Positions 1 through 8,750 of a stretch of 64,000 nt of DNA are shown here, piece by piece. Position numbers and translations under genes: made by a program. The stretch lies in NCBI GenBank assembly GCA_015655125.1, contig JAATFP010000102.1, positions 33,453-97,452 of the forward strand, in the 5' to 3' direction. Origin of the DNA: Chitinophagales bacterium (GTDB lineage: Bacteria; Bacteroidota; Bacteroidia; Chitinophagales; Chitinophagaceae). Positions within the stretch are counted from its first letter, which is position 1. The number at the start of each line of letters is the position of its first letter. The notes under the pieces are model-generated. The model was given only the letters and a program-made list of their open reading frames with translations, was not told the DNA's origin and searched no databases.

Positions 1-1
1 T

Positions 2-466
2 ATTTCACTCGGCGTAGTGGGCTTGTTGGTGGGCGGCGTGCAAGGCGGACTGATAAGAGTGGTTAACCCATGGCTCGGCAATGAAAAAAGCGTCTACATA
101 GGCTTTGCTTTTTATGCAGTGGGGTTGTTATTGTTCGCTTTTGCTTCACAAAGCTGGATGATGTTTGTTTTCCTCATTCCATATTGCCTGGGCGGAATTT
201 CCGGACCGGCACTCCAATCGATCATTTCGGGCAATGTGCCTTCCAATGAGCAAGGCGAGCTGCAGGGCGCATTGACGAGTCTTATCAGCCTTACTTCTAT
301 TATCGGTCCGCCGATGATGACCAATCTTTTTGCCTATTTCACCGGGCCGAAAGCGCCGGTACATTTTTCGGGCGCGGCGTTTTTGTTGGGCTCGGTGTTG
401 ATGTTCGCAAGTGTTTTTATCGCCTATAAAGCACTGCATACGAAAGGATCCAAAGTGCATGCGTAG
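2..466 (+). CDS. MFS transporter, TetA-like, C-terminal part
   Basis: The reading frame is open from the window edge, so this is only the last ~155 residues of a gene starting upstream. It shows four to five hydrophobic segments typical of the C-terminal half of a 12-TM major facilitator. The stretch with PYCLGGISGPALQSIIS, then NEQGELQGALTSL and a following IIGPP, resembles the C-terminal half of TetA/TCR-type drug:proton antiporters in the inner membrane. The substrate cannot be told. The gene ends TAG followed at once by TGA, part of a repeat seen behind several genes here. The MFS call is firm, the TetA subgroup is inference. Confidence 0.85.
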   Translation: MSLGVVGLLVGGVQGGLIRVVNPWLGNEKSVYIGFAFYAVGLLLFAFASQSWMMFVFLIPYCLGGISGPALQSIISGNVPSNEQGELQGALTSLISLTSIIGPPMMTNLFAYFTGPKAPVHFSGAAFLLGSVLMFASVFIAYKALHTKGSKVHA

Positions 467-693
467 TGAATAGTCAATGGTGAAATCTTCAAAAGAATTT
501 TCCGAATAGCTTGCTTTTAGATTCTTTGTCGCTTCGGGTTTTATCGCAGAGAACAGAGAAAATGGACATTTCGAGGAGATTTTTAAATCGTTCTCTGCTA
601 AATTTCCATTTTCTCTTTTTTCTCTGCAGCTTATGTTTTAATAACAACCAGCAGCTATTATAAAATCGCTGACAAAGATTTCACCATTCACTA
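464..693. repeat. Nested palindromic intergenic element
   Basis: The left edge (464-491) begins TAGTGAATAGTCAATGGTGA and continues AATCTTCA. The right edge (674-693) is its inverted counterpart, AAAGATTTCACCATTCACTA. Between them lie further inverted arms, GCAGAGAAC at 546-554 and GTTCTCTGC at 590-598, and another GAGAAAATGGA-like pair. It has no coding potential and looks like a dispersed palindromic repeat. Related left-edge sequence follows the stop codons near 32254 and 44159. Confidence 0.6.
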
Positions 694-699
694 AAGTAT

Positions 700-1186
700 T
701 TTTACGTGCTACATTTACCATCTCCGCACGTGTTCTTTCGCATTTTTTATTTGATTGAAAACCAGAAAAAAAATTTGTAGTAATTCGGCTCTTTTAAAAG
801 AAATTATGAAAGAAAAAAAACGGAATTATTAAAAACAGAAAAATATTTTCTTCTGAAATTCTTTATTGAAGGGCCTTTCAGGCACCTTTATATATGAATG
901 ATCTTTTGTGGGAATTTTACTACAAAAAAATAAATATGATTTGTACAGATGTTTTGCACAATAAAAATTTGCTATAAACGCTTAATATACATCACAGTAA
1001 TTTAATAACAATTACGGGATACAAGCCAAGAAACCGAAACTTATTGCTAACCTCTGAAACACCTTTTTCCGGCAAGTAATTTTCCTTCTTGATATTTTAA
1101 AGTAGAACGAATAACAACTCATAGTAAAAACACGAAAGCGTATTTACTGCGGGACTAAGATTTTTTGTTAGGCACTACAGGACAAC
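700..1186. other. Gene-free AT-rich stretch
   Basis: About 490 bases with no convincing gene on either strand. It is strongly AT-rich with several homopolymer A runs. No tRNA, riboswitch or repeat unit was recognised. Confidence 0.5.
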
Positions 1187-1216
1187 AAGAGGCCCCGATA
1201 TTGGACGGGGCTTCTT
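1187..1216. terminator. Hairpin terminator below the PAP2-like gene
   Basis: An 11-bp stem, AAGAGGCCCCG with CGGGGCTTCTT, has one G-T pair and an 8-base loop. It lies downstream of the leftward PAP2-like gene. The T-tract on the minus side is weak, while the plus side has ACTTTTAAT, so it may act in either direction. Confidence 0.5.
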
Positions 1217-1329
1217 ACTTTTAATCACTGATTTATTTTTTGCCTTCAGCAAATGATTAGAAGGATTACACAGATCGGGTGATTCGGATTCTTCCGTCTT
1301 CGGCGCGAAACAGATAACCACTATTGCAC

Positions 1330-2016
1330 CTACGCAGAGACCACAAATGCTGCAATAAATTGCGCGAGAACGCCAATAAATAAACCAGAATAAATTTCCT
1401 TTTGCGTATGATCGCTCACCAGCAAACGGGATGTACAAACGAGTCCGGCAATTAAGAATGCGGTACTCAACGGCCATGTCATCAACATGCTGTTTGACCT
1501 TGCGATGATGATAAAAAGTCCGATCAATCCACCAGCGCCGATAGCATGCATGCTTATTTTAAAATAGATATTTGCCAGCAATGCGCCGCTTGACGCCAGG
1601 AACATGCCCAATATAAAAGAAGAAATGATCACAGGATACATATCCTGCGATTTGAAAATTGTATAGCCCCAAAAAAAGAAGATCCCGCAGGCCATGTACG
1701 GAATGATCCTGTCTTTCTGCGTTTTTAAAAAAATGGATTTGATAAAACCAACCGCCTTTAGCAGAAGAATAGTAAAAAGCGGATAAAATACCAGGTTTAC
1801 GGCTGCTATAAGGATCGTTTGTTTTTTTGCCGCCAACGACACGCCTGAAAAATAAGATGGGTGTACAAACACCAAAAACCAAACGATGTAAATTGGTATG
1901 AAGATCGGGTGAAATACATAAGATATCAATTGCGCCGGCCACTTTAAAAAGGGATGAATTATTGGTTCCGGACGCTCTCCGGTTATCTTTAATTCAGTCA
2001 GTATATCACTCGTCAT
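1330..2016 (-). CDS. PAP2-like membrane protein
   Basis: A 228-residue polytopic membrane protein with about six hydrophobic segments. Family PAP2 phosphatases remove phosphate from lipid phosphates such as undecaprenyl diphosphate or phosphatidic acid. The third PAP2 motif (SR-x5-H-x3-D) is recognisable as SRLLVSDHTQKE at residues 196-207, with Glu in place of the final Asp. KTQKDRIIP (98-106) may stand for the first motif, and the PSGH motif is poorly preserved around MHAIGAGG. It starts 10 bases after rpoN ends on the same strand, so it probably shares the rpoN transcript. Membrane location is clear; catalysis is uncertain because the motifs are imperfect. Confidence 0.6.
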   Translation of the reverse strand: MTSDILTELKITGERPEPIIHPFLKWPAQLISYVFHPIFIPIYIVWFLVFVHPSYFSGVSLAAKKQTILIAAVNLVFYPLFTILLLKAVGFIKSIFLKTQKDRIIPYMACGIFFFWGYTIFKSQDMYPVIISSFILGMFLASSGALLANIYFKISMHAIGAGGLIGLFIIIARSNSMLMTWPLSTAFLIAGLVCTSRLLVSDHTQKEIYSGLFIGVLAQFIAAFVVSA

Positions 2017-2026
2017 ACAAAATAAT

Positions 2027-3508
2027 TTAGAGAATTTTCCTGAGGCGCGCCACCGGGATATTCAACTGCTCCCTGTATTTAGCTACGGTTCGACGTGCAA
2101 TATTATAACCTTTTTCCTGAAGCATCTCGGTGAGCTTTTCATCGCTGTAAGGGTGTTTCTTGCTTTCTTCTTCAATAAGATCGGTAAGGATCTTTTTTAC
2201 TTCACGTGTACTCACTTCTTCACCACTGTCGGTTTGCAGGCTTTCGCTGAAAAAGAACTTCAGACGGTAGGTGCCGAATTCTGTCTGAACAAATTTACTG
2301 TTGGCTACGCGGCTCACCGTAGAGATATCGAGGTTGGTGCGCTCCGCAATGTCTTTCAGGATCATCGGGCGAAGGTCGGTTTCATCTCCGGTCAAAAAGA
2401 AGTCATGCTGGTAATCCATAATCGCTTCCATAGTATTGAGCAACGTATTTTGTCGTTGCTTGATGGCATCGATGAACCATTTCGCAGAATCGATTTTTTG
2501 CTTGATAAACAATACGGCTTCCTTTTGTTGCTTATCTTTCTTGGTACCTTTGTCGTAATCTTTCAGCATATCACGATAACCCTCGCTGATACGCAGATCC
2601 GGCGCATTCTTGCTGTTAAGCGTCAACTCCAGTTTGCCATTGTTATTTACAATAAAAAAGTCGGGGATAATATAATTACCGCCTTTGCCACTTTCGGTTA
2701 CAATACCACCCGGCTTTGGGTTGAGCTTTACGATCTGCGCGATGATGGCACGAAGATCTTCATCGGTAAGATTCAGCGCCCGTTGAATTTTTTCGTAATG
2801 CTTTTTTGTAAATTCATCGAAATATTTTTCCAAAACTTTGATGGCAAGTTCAACGGATTTTTCATCGCCTGATTTTCTTTCCAGCTGTAGCAACAGGCAT
2901 TCCTGGAGGTTTCTGGCACACACTCCCGCAGGATCAAACTGCTGTATTTGCAGGATCAGGTCGCTGATCTCTTCTTCATCCGTATTGATATTTTGCCTGA
3001 AGGCAAGATCATCAATGATTGAGGAGATCTCTCTCCGCAGATAGCCATCGTCATCCAGGCTGCCTACTATCTGTTCCGCAATTTTTTTCTGGTGATCCGT
3101 GAGCGGCAACATACCAACCTGTTGTAGCATCAGCTCTATAAAACTTACTTCTACTTTATGCGGGATGGTTTTATTGTCGTCCTGTTCCGGGTAATTATCA
3201 TCGCGAAGGCGGTAATCGCCAATATCGTCGTCGCCTTCGTGAACATATTCACTGATGTCGATATTATCATATTCCTCGGCACTGCCGTCTTTTTCGAAAT
3301 CATCTTCTCCCGATTCTGCAAATTCGTCATTTTCAAATTCATCTTCATGTCCCTCTTCACCCTGTTCAAGCGCCGGATTCTCTTCCATTTCCTCCTTTAT
3401 ACGCTCGTCGAGGATTGCCGTTGGCACCTGCAGTAACTTCATTAGCTGAATCTGCTGCGGAGAAAGTTTCTGCAGTAACTTTTGCTGTAAACTTTGATGT
3501 AGTGCCAT
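2027..3508 (-). CDS. rpoN: RNA polymerase sigma-54 factor
   Basis: Sigma-54 directs core RNA polymerase to -24/-12 promoters that need an enhancer-binding ATPase. All regions are present in 493 residues. The Gln/Leu-rich activator region (LHQSLQQKLLQKLSPQQIQL) is at the N-terminus, followed by a very acidic region II (about 45-110) and the core-binding domain. An HTH follows near 380-420, and the RpoN box ARRTVAKYRE sits close to the C-terminus. Length fits the Bacteroidota family. The PAP2-like gene follows after 10 bases. A few long open frames on the opposite strand are shadows of this gene. Confidence 0.97.
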   Translation of the reverse strand: MALHQSLQQKLLQKLSPQQIQLMKLLQVPTAILDERIKEEMEENPALEQGEEGHEDEFENDEFAESGEDDFEKDGSAEEYDNIDISEYVHEGDDDIGDYRLRDDNYPEQDDNKTIPHKVEVSFIELMLQQVGMLPLTDHQKKIAEQIVGSLDDDGYLRREISSIIDDLAFRQNINTDEEEISDLILQIQQFDPAGVCARNLQECLLLQLERKSGDEKSVELAIKVLEKYFDEFTKKHYEKIQRALNLTDEDLRAIIAQIVKLNPKPGGIVTESGKGGNYIIPDFFIVNNNGKLELTLNSKNAPDLRISEGYRDMLKDYDKGTKKDKQQKEAVLFIKQKIDSAKWFIDAIKQRQNTLLNTMEAIMDYQHDFFLTGDETDLRPMILKDIAERTNLDISTVSRVANSKFVQTEFGTYRLKFFFSESLQTDSGEEVSTREVKKILTDLIEEESKKHPYSDEKLTEMLQEKGYNIARRTVAKYREQLNIPVARLRKIL

Positions 3509-3618
3509 GAGCTGCGAAATTGGTTAAATTAAGGAAAAGCCACCGGATAATTTTTATAATCTTAATTACATCCGGCCAACAATTTAAAGCGTAAATTTAC
3601 AATCATTACACTTCAAAA

Positions 3619-3936
3619 ATGAAAAAAAGCAGCCAAATTTTATTTTTTTGCATGATTTTTGATATTAATAGCACCTTCGCTCAAACGAATTCTTTGAAAA
3701 GCAATGTCAGTAAGGATTCTGCAATTTTCTCCTTCCGGCAACAGCTTCCTAAAACGAGTAATTTGTCGGCAATCCGGGTAATACCGGCAAATTTTTATTC
3801 CACAAATCTTGGATTTTTTTGTAAACAAGAATGGAGGCTGGAGTCGGCTACCAAAATACCGTTCCGCTTCAGGCTCGGCTCTGTGCAATACGTAAATCAT
3901 CTGGAAGGGAAGCCGAATACCTTCTGGGGACGTTGA
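3619..3936 (+). CDS. Small predicted secreted protein, conserved type
   Basis: A 105-residue protein with an N-terminal hydrophobic segment ending ...NSTFAQ, a plausible signal peptide with cleavage after AQ. The mature part carries GFFCKQEWRLESATKIPFR and FRLGSVQYVNHLEGK, a block I associate with short conserved Bacteroidota proteins of unknown function. It has no catalytic motif. It is divergent from rpoN, with only 110 bases between, so both promoters must share that gap. Function unknown. Confidence 0.6.
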   Translation: MKKSSQILFFCMIFDINSTFAQTNSLKSNVSKDSAIFSFRQQLPKTSNLSAIRVIPANFYSTNLGFFCKQEWRLESATKIPFRFRLGSVQYVNHLEGKPNTFWGR

Positions 3937-3998
3937 TTCTCTTATTTATCCAGCCATCGCTTCACTCTTAGCAATGGCGGAAAAAGGCAGCCGACCCT

Positions 3999-5201
3999 TT
4001 AACGAATAGCAGGTGTTGGGGCTGGCGTAGCAAAATAGTTCAGTCGCAGACTATCGCTCCAGCCATTGGGGTTTTTTTCAAATATTTTGCTGCTGTAGAA
4101 GATCATCCCGTTGATAGCCGGTGTATTTCTGATCTTTTCGATCTGGCGCGGAAGCTGGGTCTTATCTTTCCAGGCCTCATTGCTGCCGGCACGATAAATG
4201 CCGATCCCGATGTAGCAATTTTTGCCATAAGTATTTTTTGCCCACCAATCTACGAGGGTTTCAAAAGGGGCGGCCTTATGGCCAAACTCCCAATACAATT
4301 GCGGCGCCACGTAGTCGATCCAGCCCTTTTGGAGCCACAGCAAAATATCGGCATAGAGGTCGTCATAATTCGTTTGGCCAGCTTTGGTTTCGCTTCCGCG
4401 CGGATCTTTATCGGAATTTCGCCAAACGCCAAACGGGCTGATCCCGAACTGGCACTTCGGATTGATTTCTTTGATTGCTTTGCTGAGCATTACTATAATA
4501 GAATCCGTATTGCTGCGGCGCCAATCGTCTTTATTCATGCCGTTTCCATACTGGCGGTATTTAGCATCATCCGGAAATTCTTTGCCTGCAATGCGATAGG
4601 GATAAAAGTAATCGTCGAAATGAATGGCATCGATATTATATCGTTTCACGACATCTTTTACAACATTGGTCACATATTGCTGAACTTCTTTATTTCCGGG
4701 ATCGAAATATTTTTTATCGCCGTAGGTGAGGAACCACTCAGGGTGAATACGCGTAATGTGCGTAGGTGCTATGGAAGAGCCATTGATATTAAATACCGCG
4801 CGATAAGGGTTCATCCATGCATGAAATTCCATGCCGCGCTTGTGTGTTTCTTCTATCATGAACCGAAGCGGATCATACAGCGGAAACGGCGGCAGGCCCT
4901 GCTTTCCGGTAAGCCACTGGCTCCATGGTTCGTATGGAGAAGGATAAAACGCATCAGCTGCGGGACGAATCTGCACAATAAGTGCGTTCATGCCGTTACG
5001 CTTATGCATCTCCAGCAACTTGATGAATTCGGCTTTTTGAATTTCGCTGTAAACGGTTGGAAAACTTGGCCAGTCGATGTTGCTCACCGTAGCCACCCAG
5101 GCGGCTCTCAACTCCGGCCGGGATGTTTGTTGGGCGACCGCAGCAGGTAATAAAAAATAAACAGCTACAGCTGCACACAACAGTTTCTTCATAAAAATCA
5201 T
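3999..5201 (-). CDS. Family 10-like glycosyl hydrolase (GHL10/DUF187), secreted
   Basis: A 400-residue protein with a signal peptide (MKKLLCAAVAVYFLLPAAVA, cut near AQQ) and a TIM-barrel of the GHL10 type. Characteristic blocks are ELRAAWVATVSNIDWPS, GMNALIVQIRPAADAFYPS, FHAWMNPYRA and IHFDDYFYPY. Members are predicted to hydrolyse glycans, some acting on peptidoglycan-derived sugars; the substrate here is unknown. The start at 5201 overlaps the MarR stop by the ATGA arrangement, suggesting coupled translation; an internal Met at 5192 would give a cleaner signal peptide. Exported to the periplasm or cell surface. Confidence 0.88.
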   Translation of the reverse strand: MIFMKKLLCAAVAVYFLLPAAVAQQTSRPELRAAWVATVSNIDWPSFPTVYSEIQKAEFIKLLEMHKRNGMNALIVQIRPAADAFYPSPYEPWSQWLTGKQGLPPFPLYDPLRFMIEETHKRGMEFHAWMNPYRAVFNINGSSIAPTHITRIHPEWFLTYGDKKYFDPGNKEVQQYVTNVVKDVVKRYNIDAIHFDDYFYPYRIAGKEFPDDAKYRQYGNGMNKDDWRRSNTDSIIVMLSKAIKEINPKCQFGISPFGVWRNSDKDPRGSETKAGQTNYDDLYADILLWLQKGWIDYVAPQLYWEFGHKAAPFETLVDWWAKNTYGKNCYIGIGIYRAGSNEAWKDKTQLPRQIEKIRNTPAINGMIFYSSKIFEKNPNGWSDSLRLNYFATPAPTPAIR

Positions 5202-5650
5202 TTATCTGCGCGGATCTTATCCAGCATTTTATTCAGTGCTTTGGCATCAGCGGGCGTAAGATTTCCGAGGACGGCTTCCATTTCATCTTCGGATTTATCC
5301 ATTTTTTCCAGTAATTTCTTTCCTTTCAGAGTAATGACAACGTCTACCAGGCGCTTGTCGTTTTCGCAGATATTTTTCTTTGCGTAATCCTTTGCTACCA
5401 GCCTGTCCACAATCCTGCTGGTATCGCTCATCTTGTCCAGCATGCTCTGGCGGATCTGTAAAGTGGAAATTGGTTTACCTGCACCTCGTAATATCCGCAA
5501 TATATTGAACTGCTGCGGCGTAATGTCTTCCTTTTCGAAAAACGTTTTCGTCCGCTCGTTTATCCAGTTATACGTGTAGATAAGGTTGATCATCGCTTTC
5601 TGATGATCGTTCCTGAATTTGGTCTGGTTGATGTCGTTTTCTATTCCCAT
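5198..5650 (-). CDS. MarR-family transcriptional regulator
   Basis: A 150-residue winged-helix protein. The recognisable order is a dimerisation helix, ITPQQFNILRILRGAGKPIS, the recognition helix SMLDKMSDTSRIVDRLVAKD, and the wing DKRLVDVVITLKGKKLLEKM. Start chosen at the Met of MGIENDIN, because codons upstream run through the large palindrome at 5741-5792 and give non-protein-like sequence. MarR proteins usually repress nearby genes and release DNA on binding small aromatic ligands. It is coupled by ATGA to the downstream glycosidase. A palindrome at 6185-6198, in front of the preceding gene, is a possible operator. Confidence 0.9.
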   Translation of the reverse strand: MGIENDINQTKFRNDHQKAMINLIYTYNWINERTKTFFEKEDITPQQFNILRILRGAGKPISTLQIRQSMLDKMSDTSRIVDRLVAKDYAKKNICENDKRLVDVVITLKGKKLLEKMDKSEDEMEAVLGNLTPADAKALNKMLDKIRADK

Positions 5651-5740
5651 GGCTTTGCGAAAATATAATAATAAAAAAAGTCTGCCAACAACTTTATTGC
5701 GGCAGACCGGTTTACAACAGGATTTTAAGGTGTTTTTTAA

Positions 5741-5792
5741 GTCTGTCGGCCTGGGCTTGTCGAATGCCTTCGACAAGCCCAGGCCGACAGAC
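5741..5792. repeat. Perfect 24-bp inverted repeat with 4-base loop
   Basis: Arms 5741-5764 and 5769-5792 are exact reverse complements with the loop TGCC. It starts 5 bases after the stop codon of the SnoaL-like gene, so it could end that transcript, though no U-run follows. The core CTGGGCTTGTCGAA recurs at 35304-35317 with one change, showing a dispersed repeat family. Confidence 0.85.
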
Positions 5793-5797
5793 AACGA

Positions 5798-6151
5798 TTA
5801 GTTATTATAATAAAACTTTTCTTCCACGATCTTGCCATTTTTCCAGCGTTGCACCGAAACCTGGGTATAATTGCGAACGCCATATTCTGTGTGCGTGTAA
5901 TCAAACCACCATTCCACCACTGCAATTCCGTCGCTGATGATGGTGTTTACCACTCTTGCTCCGCGAAATTCCGTTAAACCATTCACGAAAGTTTCTTCAT
6001 ATTGCCTGTTCACATCTTTTCCAACACGCGCAGGATAATCGTTGTCTTGCATCACCACATCGTCGGCATAAAATTTTTCAAAAGCATCCAGTATTTTACC
6101 TTCCAGGATCATCTGGTTCAATTCGTCCACCAACGTTCTTAAGTCTAACAT
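5798..6151 (-). CDS. SnoaL-like / NTF2-fold protein
   Basis: A 117-residue single-domain protein of the NTF2-like superfamily, a cone-shaped alpha+beta fold used by small isomerases, hydrolases and ligand-binding proteins. Typical blocks are the N-terminal helix ILDAFEKFYADDVVMQD, then AVVEWWFDYTHTEYG and a closing strand VQRWKNGKIVEEKFYY. The exact activity is not predictable. A -7-like element and a palindrome lie just upstream, and the MarR gene lies downstream on the same strand. Confidence 0.85.
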   Translation of the reverse strand: MLDLRTLVDELNQMILEGKILDAFEKFYADDVVMQDNDYPARVGKDVNRQYEETFVNGLTEFRGARVVNTIISDGIAVVEWWFDYTHTEYGVRNYTQVSVQRWKNGKIVEEKFYYNN

Positions 6152-6177
6152 AATTGTATTTTTTAATTATTAAAGAC

Positions 6178-6198
6178 CAAAGTTAATGTTTAAACATT
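6178..6198 (-). promoter_or_regulatory. -7 element with overlapping 14-bp palindrome
   Basis: On the minus strand TAACTTTG (6185-6178) matches the Bacteroidota -7 consensus TAnnTTTG, about 27 bases before the SnoaL-like start. Directly upstream lies the perfect palindrome AATGTTTAAACATT (6185-6198), placed where a repressor would block RNA polymerase. No clear TTG is found at -33. Inference only. Confidence 0.4.
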
Positions 6199-6317
6199 GA
6201 ATTGGAAAATTTAAAGGATAATGAATGGTTAATAATGAAAAAATTTTTGGCGCTACAGGTTAAAAGCAATAGAAGGCAAGAGTTGACTTGGAAAAAACAG
6301 GCATTGTTCACTATTAG

Positions 6318-7400
6318 CTATTCATTGCGCTGTTTTTTCGCAGGATCTTCTGTTTGCTCAATCGTCATCATCTCCGGAATGATTTCGCCGCTGGCGGAAA
6401 ATTCATTGATATATATTTTTACCAGGATAAGGAAATAACTCACGAGCAGCGGGCCGAAAACAAGGCCGATAAACCCGAAGAGATTCAAACCCACAATCAC
6501 GCCCAATACTGTGATCATCGGGTGAACGTTCCCCATTTTTTTAAGTAAGGTGATTCTGGAAAGATAATCCACGTTTCCGGTAACAATCACGCTATAGATG
6601 GTAAGCCCGATAGCCGGACCAGTATGTTGTGTAGAAAACATCACGATTACAAGCGGCACCCATACGATCATCGTACCAACGATGGGAAAGAAAGCGAATA
6701 CGCCCGTTACAAAGCCCCACATTCCCCAATCTTTCACTCCGAATATCCAATAGCCCAATGCTGCCGTCAATCCCTGTATGATGCAAATTACGGGTATTCC
6801 CAAAGCATTGGCTTTGATCATCATCCTCGATTCGCTGGCAAGCATCCTGATATTGTCGGGCTTCAGCGGAATCAGCTGGCCCATCTTTTTTTCCACGTCA
6901 CGGCCACTGACCAGTAAATAATACAACAGGAAAAACATCATAATCAGGTTGGTAAGAATATTCGCTGTACTATTGATTACAGAAGGAATGAAGGATGCGA
7001 TCTTTTGTGAAAGGTTTTTGGTATTTTCTTCAGACAATATCTGGATACCGGTTGCATTTTTCACTTTTTCGGAGAATGCCTGCAAATTGGTCATGATCTG
7101 CTCCTGGTTGTTGATCAGAGAATTGATCTTCGGCGATATCATCGTTACGGCAAAATAAATAGGGATGGCAATGATGACGATGTAACCCATCATAAATAAA
7201 AACGCGGTCCATCCTTTTTTCCATTTCCTTTTAAAAATAAGTTTGAAGAACCATGTACGACTCAGGATATAGAGTGTTATACCTCCAAGCAATCCGGGTA
7301 AGAACGAGGTCATTTGAGTAATGCACGCCCAACCCAGAATAATAATAAATATCAGCAGCACGATCTGCCTGATCCTGTCATTGAATACTTGTTGCGTCAT
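6318..7400 (-). CDS. AI-2E family transporter (PerM/YdiK-like)
   Basis: A 360-residue inner-membrane protein with about eight hydrophobic segments and a soluble loop of roughly 60 residues between the third and fourth (LINNQEQIMTNLQAFSEKVK...). The C-terminal half carries the conserved GIPVICIIQGLTAALGYW and FFPIVGTMIVWVPLV blocks and ends in a charged tail. The family was named from E. coli TqsA, but many members move other solutes or sodium/protons, so the substrate is open. The stop TAG lies in a repeat-like tail (TAGCTAATAGTGAACAATG). Confidence 0.9.
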   Translation of the reverse strand: MTQQVFNDRIRQIVLLIFIIILGWACITQMTSFLPGLLGGITLYILSRTWFFKLIFKRKWKKGWTAFLFMMGYIVIIAIPIYFAVTMISPKINSLINNQEQIMTNLQAFSEKVKNATGIQILSEENTKNLSQKIASFIPSVINSTANILTNLIMMFFLLYYLLVSGRDVEKKMGQLIPLKPDNIRMLASESRMMIKANALGIPVICIIQGLTAALGYWIFGVKDWGMWGFVTGVFAFFPIVGTMIVWVPLVIVMFSTQHTGPAIGLTIYSVIVTGNVDYLSRITLLKKMGNVHPMITVLGVIVGLNLFGFIGLVFGPLLVSYFLILVKIYINEFSASGEIIPEMMTIEQTEDPAKKQRNE

Positions 7401-7439
7401 GTAGAGCAGTTTGCTGTAAATAAGGGATAAAACGGGAAT

Positions 7440-8468
7440 TTACTTCCACACGGAAGCGCCCTCGCTGCAGTTGGCGCAGATATCAATGTTCTTCCTGCTC
7501 TGCATCAACTCAGACCTGAACTGTTTATAGTTAGAATTGTGCCAAATTTCCTTGAACGATTCGTTCTTCAGATTGCCGAGGCGATGCATGGCATCTTTGT
7601 CAAAACAACACGGAACGACCAGCCCGTCCCAGGTGATCACATTTGCGTGCTGCAATTTCCAGCACCGGTTGGATAATTTATTTTTTGCGGTGTAAGTGCC
7701 GTCTTCATTTTTTTTGTAGCGGCTGAATTTTTCGTTTTCCGGGATGAGCTTGTTAGGATCGGTTTCATAATCATACACCTGGGCAGTTTTAAAGCGCACC
7801 TGGTCCACGCCGATCTCTTTAGCCAACCGCTTAATATCTTCAATCTGATGTTCATTGGGTTTTACCACCAAAAACTGGAAGAATACAAACGGCGTTTTGC
7901 TATTAAGTTCTTTTTTCCATTTAACAATGTTCCTGGCGCCTTGTATCACTTTGTCGAGATTTCCTCCTACACGATAAGAGCGATATACATCGTTGGTAGT
8001 ACCATCGATGGAAATGATGAGCCTGTCAAGGCCGCTTTCTACAGTTTGACGGGCTGCTTCATCCGTCAGAAAATGAGCATTGGTGGATGTAGCGGTATAA
8101 ATACCTTTGGAAGAAGCATATTTCACCATCTGCAAAAAATCGGTATTCAGGTAGGGTTCCCCCTGAAAATAGAAAATGAGATATAAGAGTTCTTTGTGGA
8201 TCTCATCGATCGTTTTGGTAAAAAAATCCTTCTTCAACATTCCTGTTGGCCGTGTAAATGCCCGCAACCCGCTCGGGCATTCGGGGCATCGAAGGTTACA
8301 GCTCGTTGTCGGTTCAAAAGAGATAGAAACGGGGTAGCCCCATTGCACGGGTTTTTTCAGCAACCGGCTGGTATAAAAGCTGGCCAGCACTTTCAATCCG
8401 TTCCACATTCTGCGTGGCGTAAGCTTGCTTGCTAAATTGAGCGTATCGTTTAAATTAAAATCCGGCAT
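7440..8468 (-). CDS. Radical SAM protein with SPASM domain
   Basis: The cluster motif CNLRCPEC (C57, C61, C64) binds the [4Fe-4S] cluster that cleaves S-adenosylmethionine. The barrel continues through LYLIFYFQGEPYLN and a SISIDG-like strand (LIISIDGTTNDVYRSYR). A C-terminal SPASM region holds further cysteines (NRCWKL, VVPCCFDKD, CANCSEG), expected to bind auxiliary clusters. Such enzymes modify peptides or build cofactors; no precursor peptide gene is visible nearby. 342 residues, full length. Confidence 0.9.
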   Translation of the reverse strand: MPDFNLNDTLNLASKLTPRRMWNGLKVLASFYTSRLLKKPVQWGYPVSISFEPTTSCNLRCPECPSGLRAFTRPTGMLKKDFFTKTIDEIHKELLYLIFYFQGEPYLNTDFLQMVKYASSKGIYTATSTNAHFLTDEAARQTVESGLDRLIISIDGTTNDVYRSYRVGGNLDKVIQGARNIVKWKKELNSKTPFVFFQFLVVKPNEHQIEDIKRLAKEIGVDQVRFKTAQVYDYETDPNKLIPENEKFSRYKKNEDGTYTAKNKLSNRCWKLQHANVITWDGLVVPCCFDKDAMHRLGNLKNESFKEIWHNSNYKQFRSELMQSRKNIDICANCSEGASVWK

Positions 8469-8750
8469 TGCTACAAAGGTAATCAGGATGGAACAAAGAT
8501 TTGAAATTGATTGTGTGATTACATCGACTTATATACGAAGTTTTCGGATTGCGTAACCGTATCACAATTTTACTACTTATCCGATGTACCGGTTATAGCC
8601 CATTGCAAACCATGTCCGGCGGAGCCGTAAGTGAACCGAAATTATCGAAGGGTCAGTTCGGTGAATTTTTGTAGTGGCGCAGAAACCTTCTTTCTTTGAA
8701 ATGTCGCGTTAAAGAAAATGGTTTCAGGCAATTGGGAACGGATAAAAAGT
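8469..8750. other. Gene-free stretch before the accessory pocket
   Basis: About 280 bases without a gene. Minus-strand TACCTTTG at 8481-8474 matches the -7 consensus but lies only ~5 bases before the radical SAM start, which would imply a nearly leaderless transcript. The rest is unremarkable. Confidence 0.4.

Noticed and set aside
1175..1477. 100-codon minus-strand frame overlapping the PAP2-like gene end
   Set aside because: It runs through the hairpin terminator and overlaps the real gene in another frame; no motif.
2153..2872. Long open frame on the plus strand opposite rpoN
   Set aside because: It is a shadow of the sigma-54 gene on the other strand. The rpoN frame has all family motifs, and the opposite frame has no recognisable domain.
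4278..5150. 290-codon plus-strand frame opposite the family-10-like glycosidase
   Set aside because: Antisense to a gene with clear signal peptide and conserved motifs; the sequence of the frame has no domain and is rich in Arg/His typical of shadow frames.
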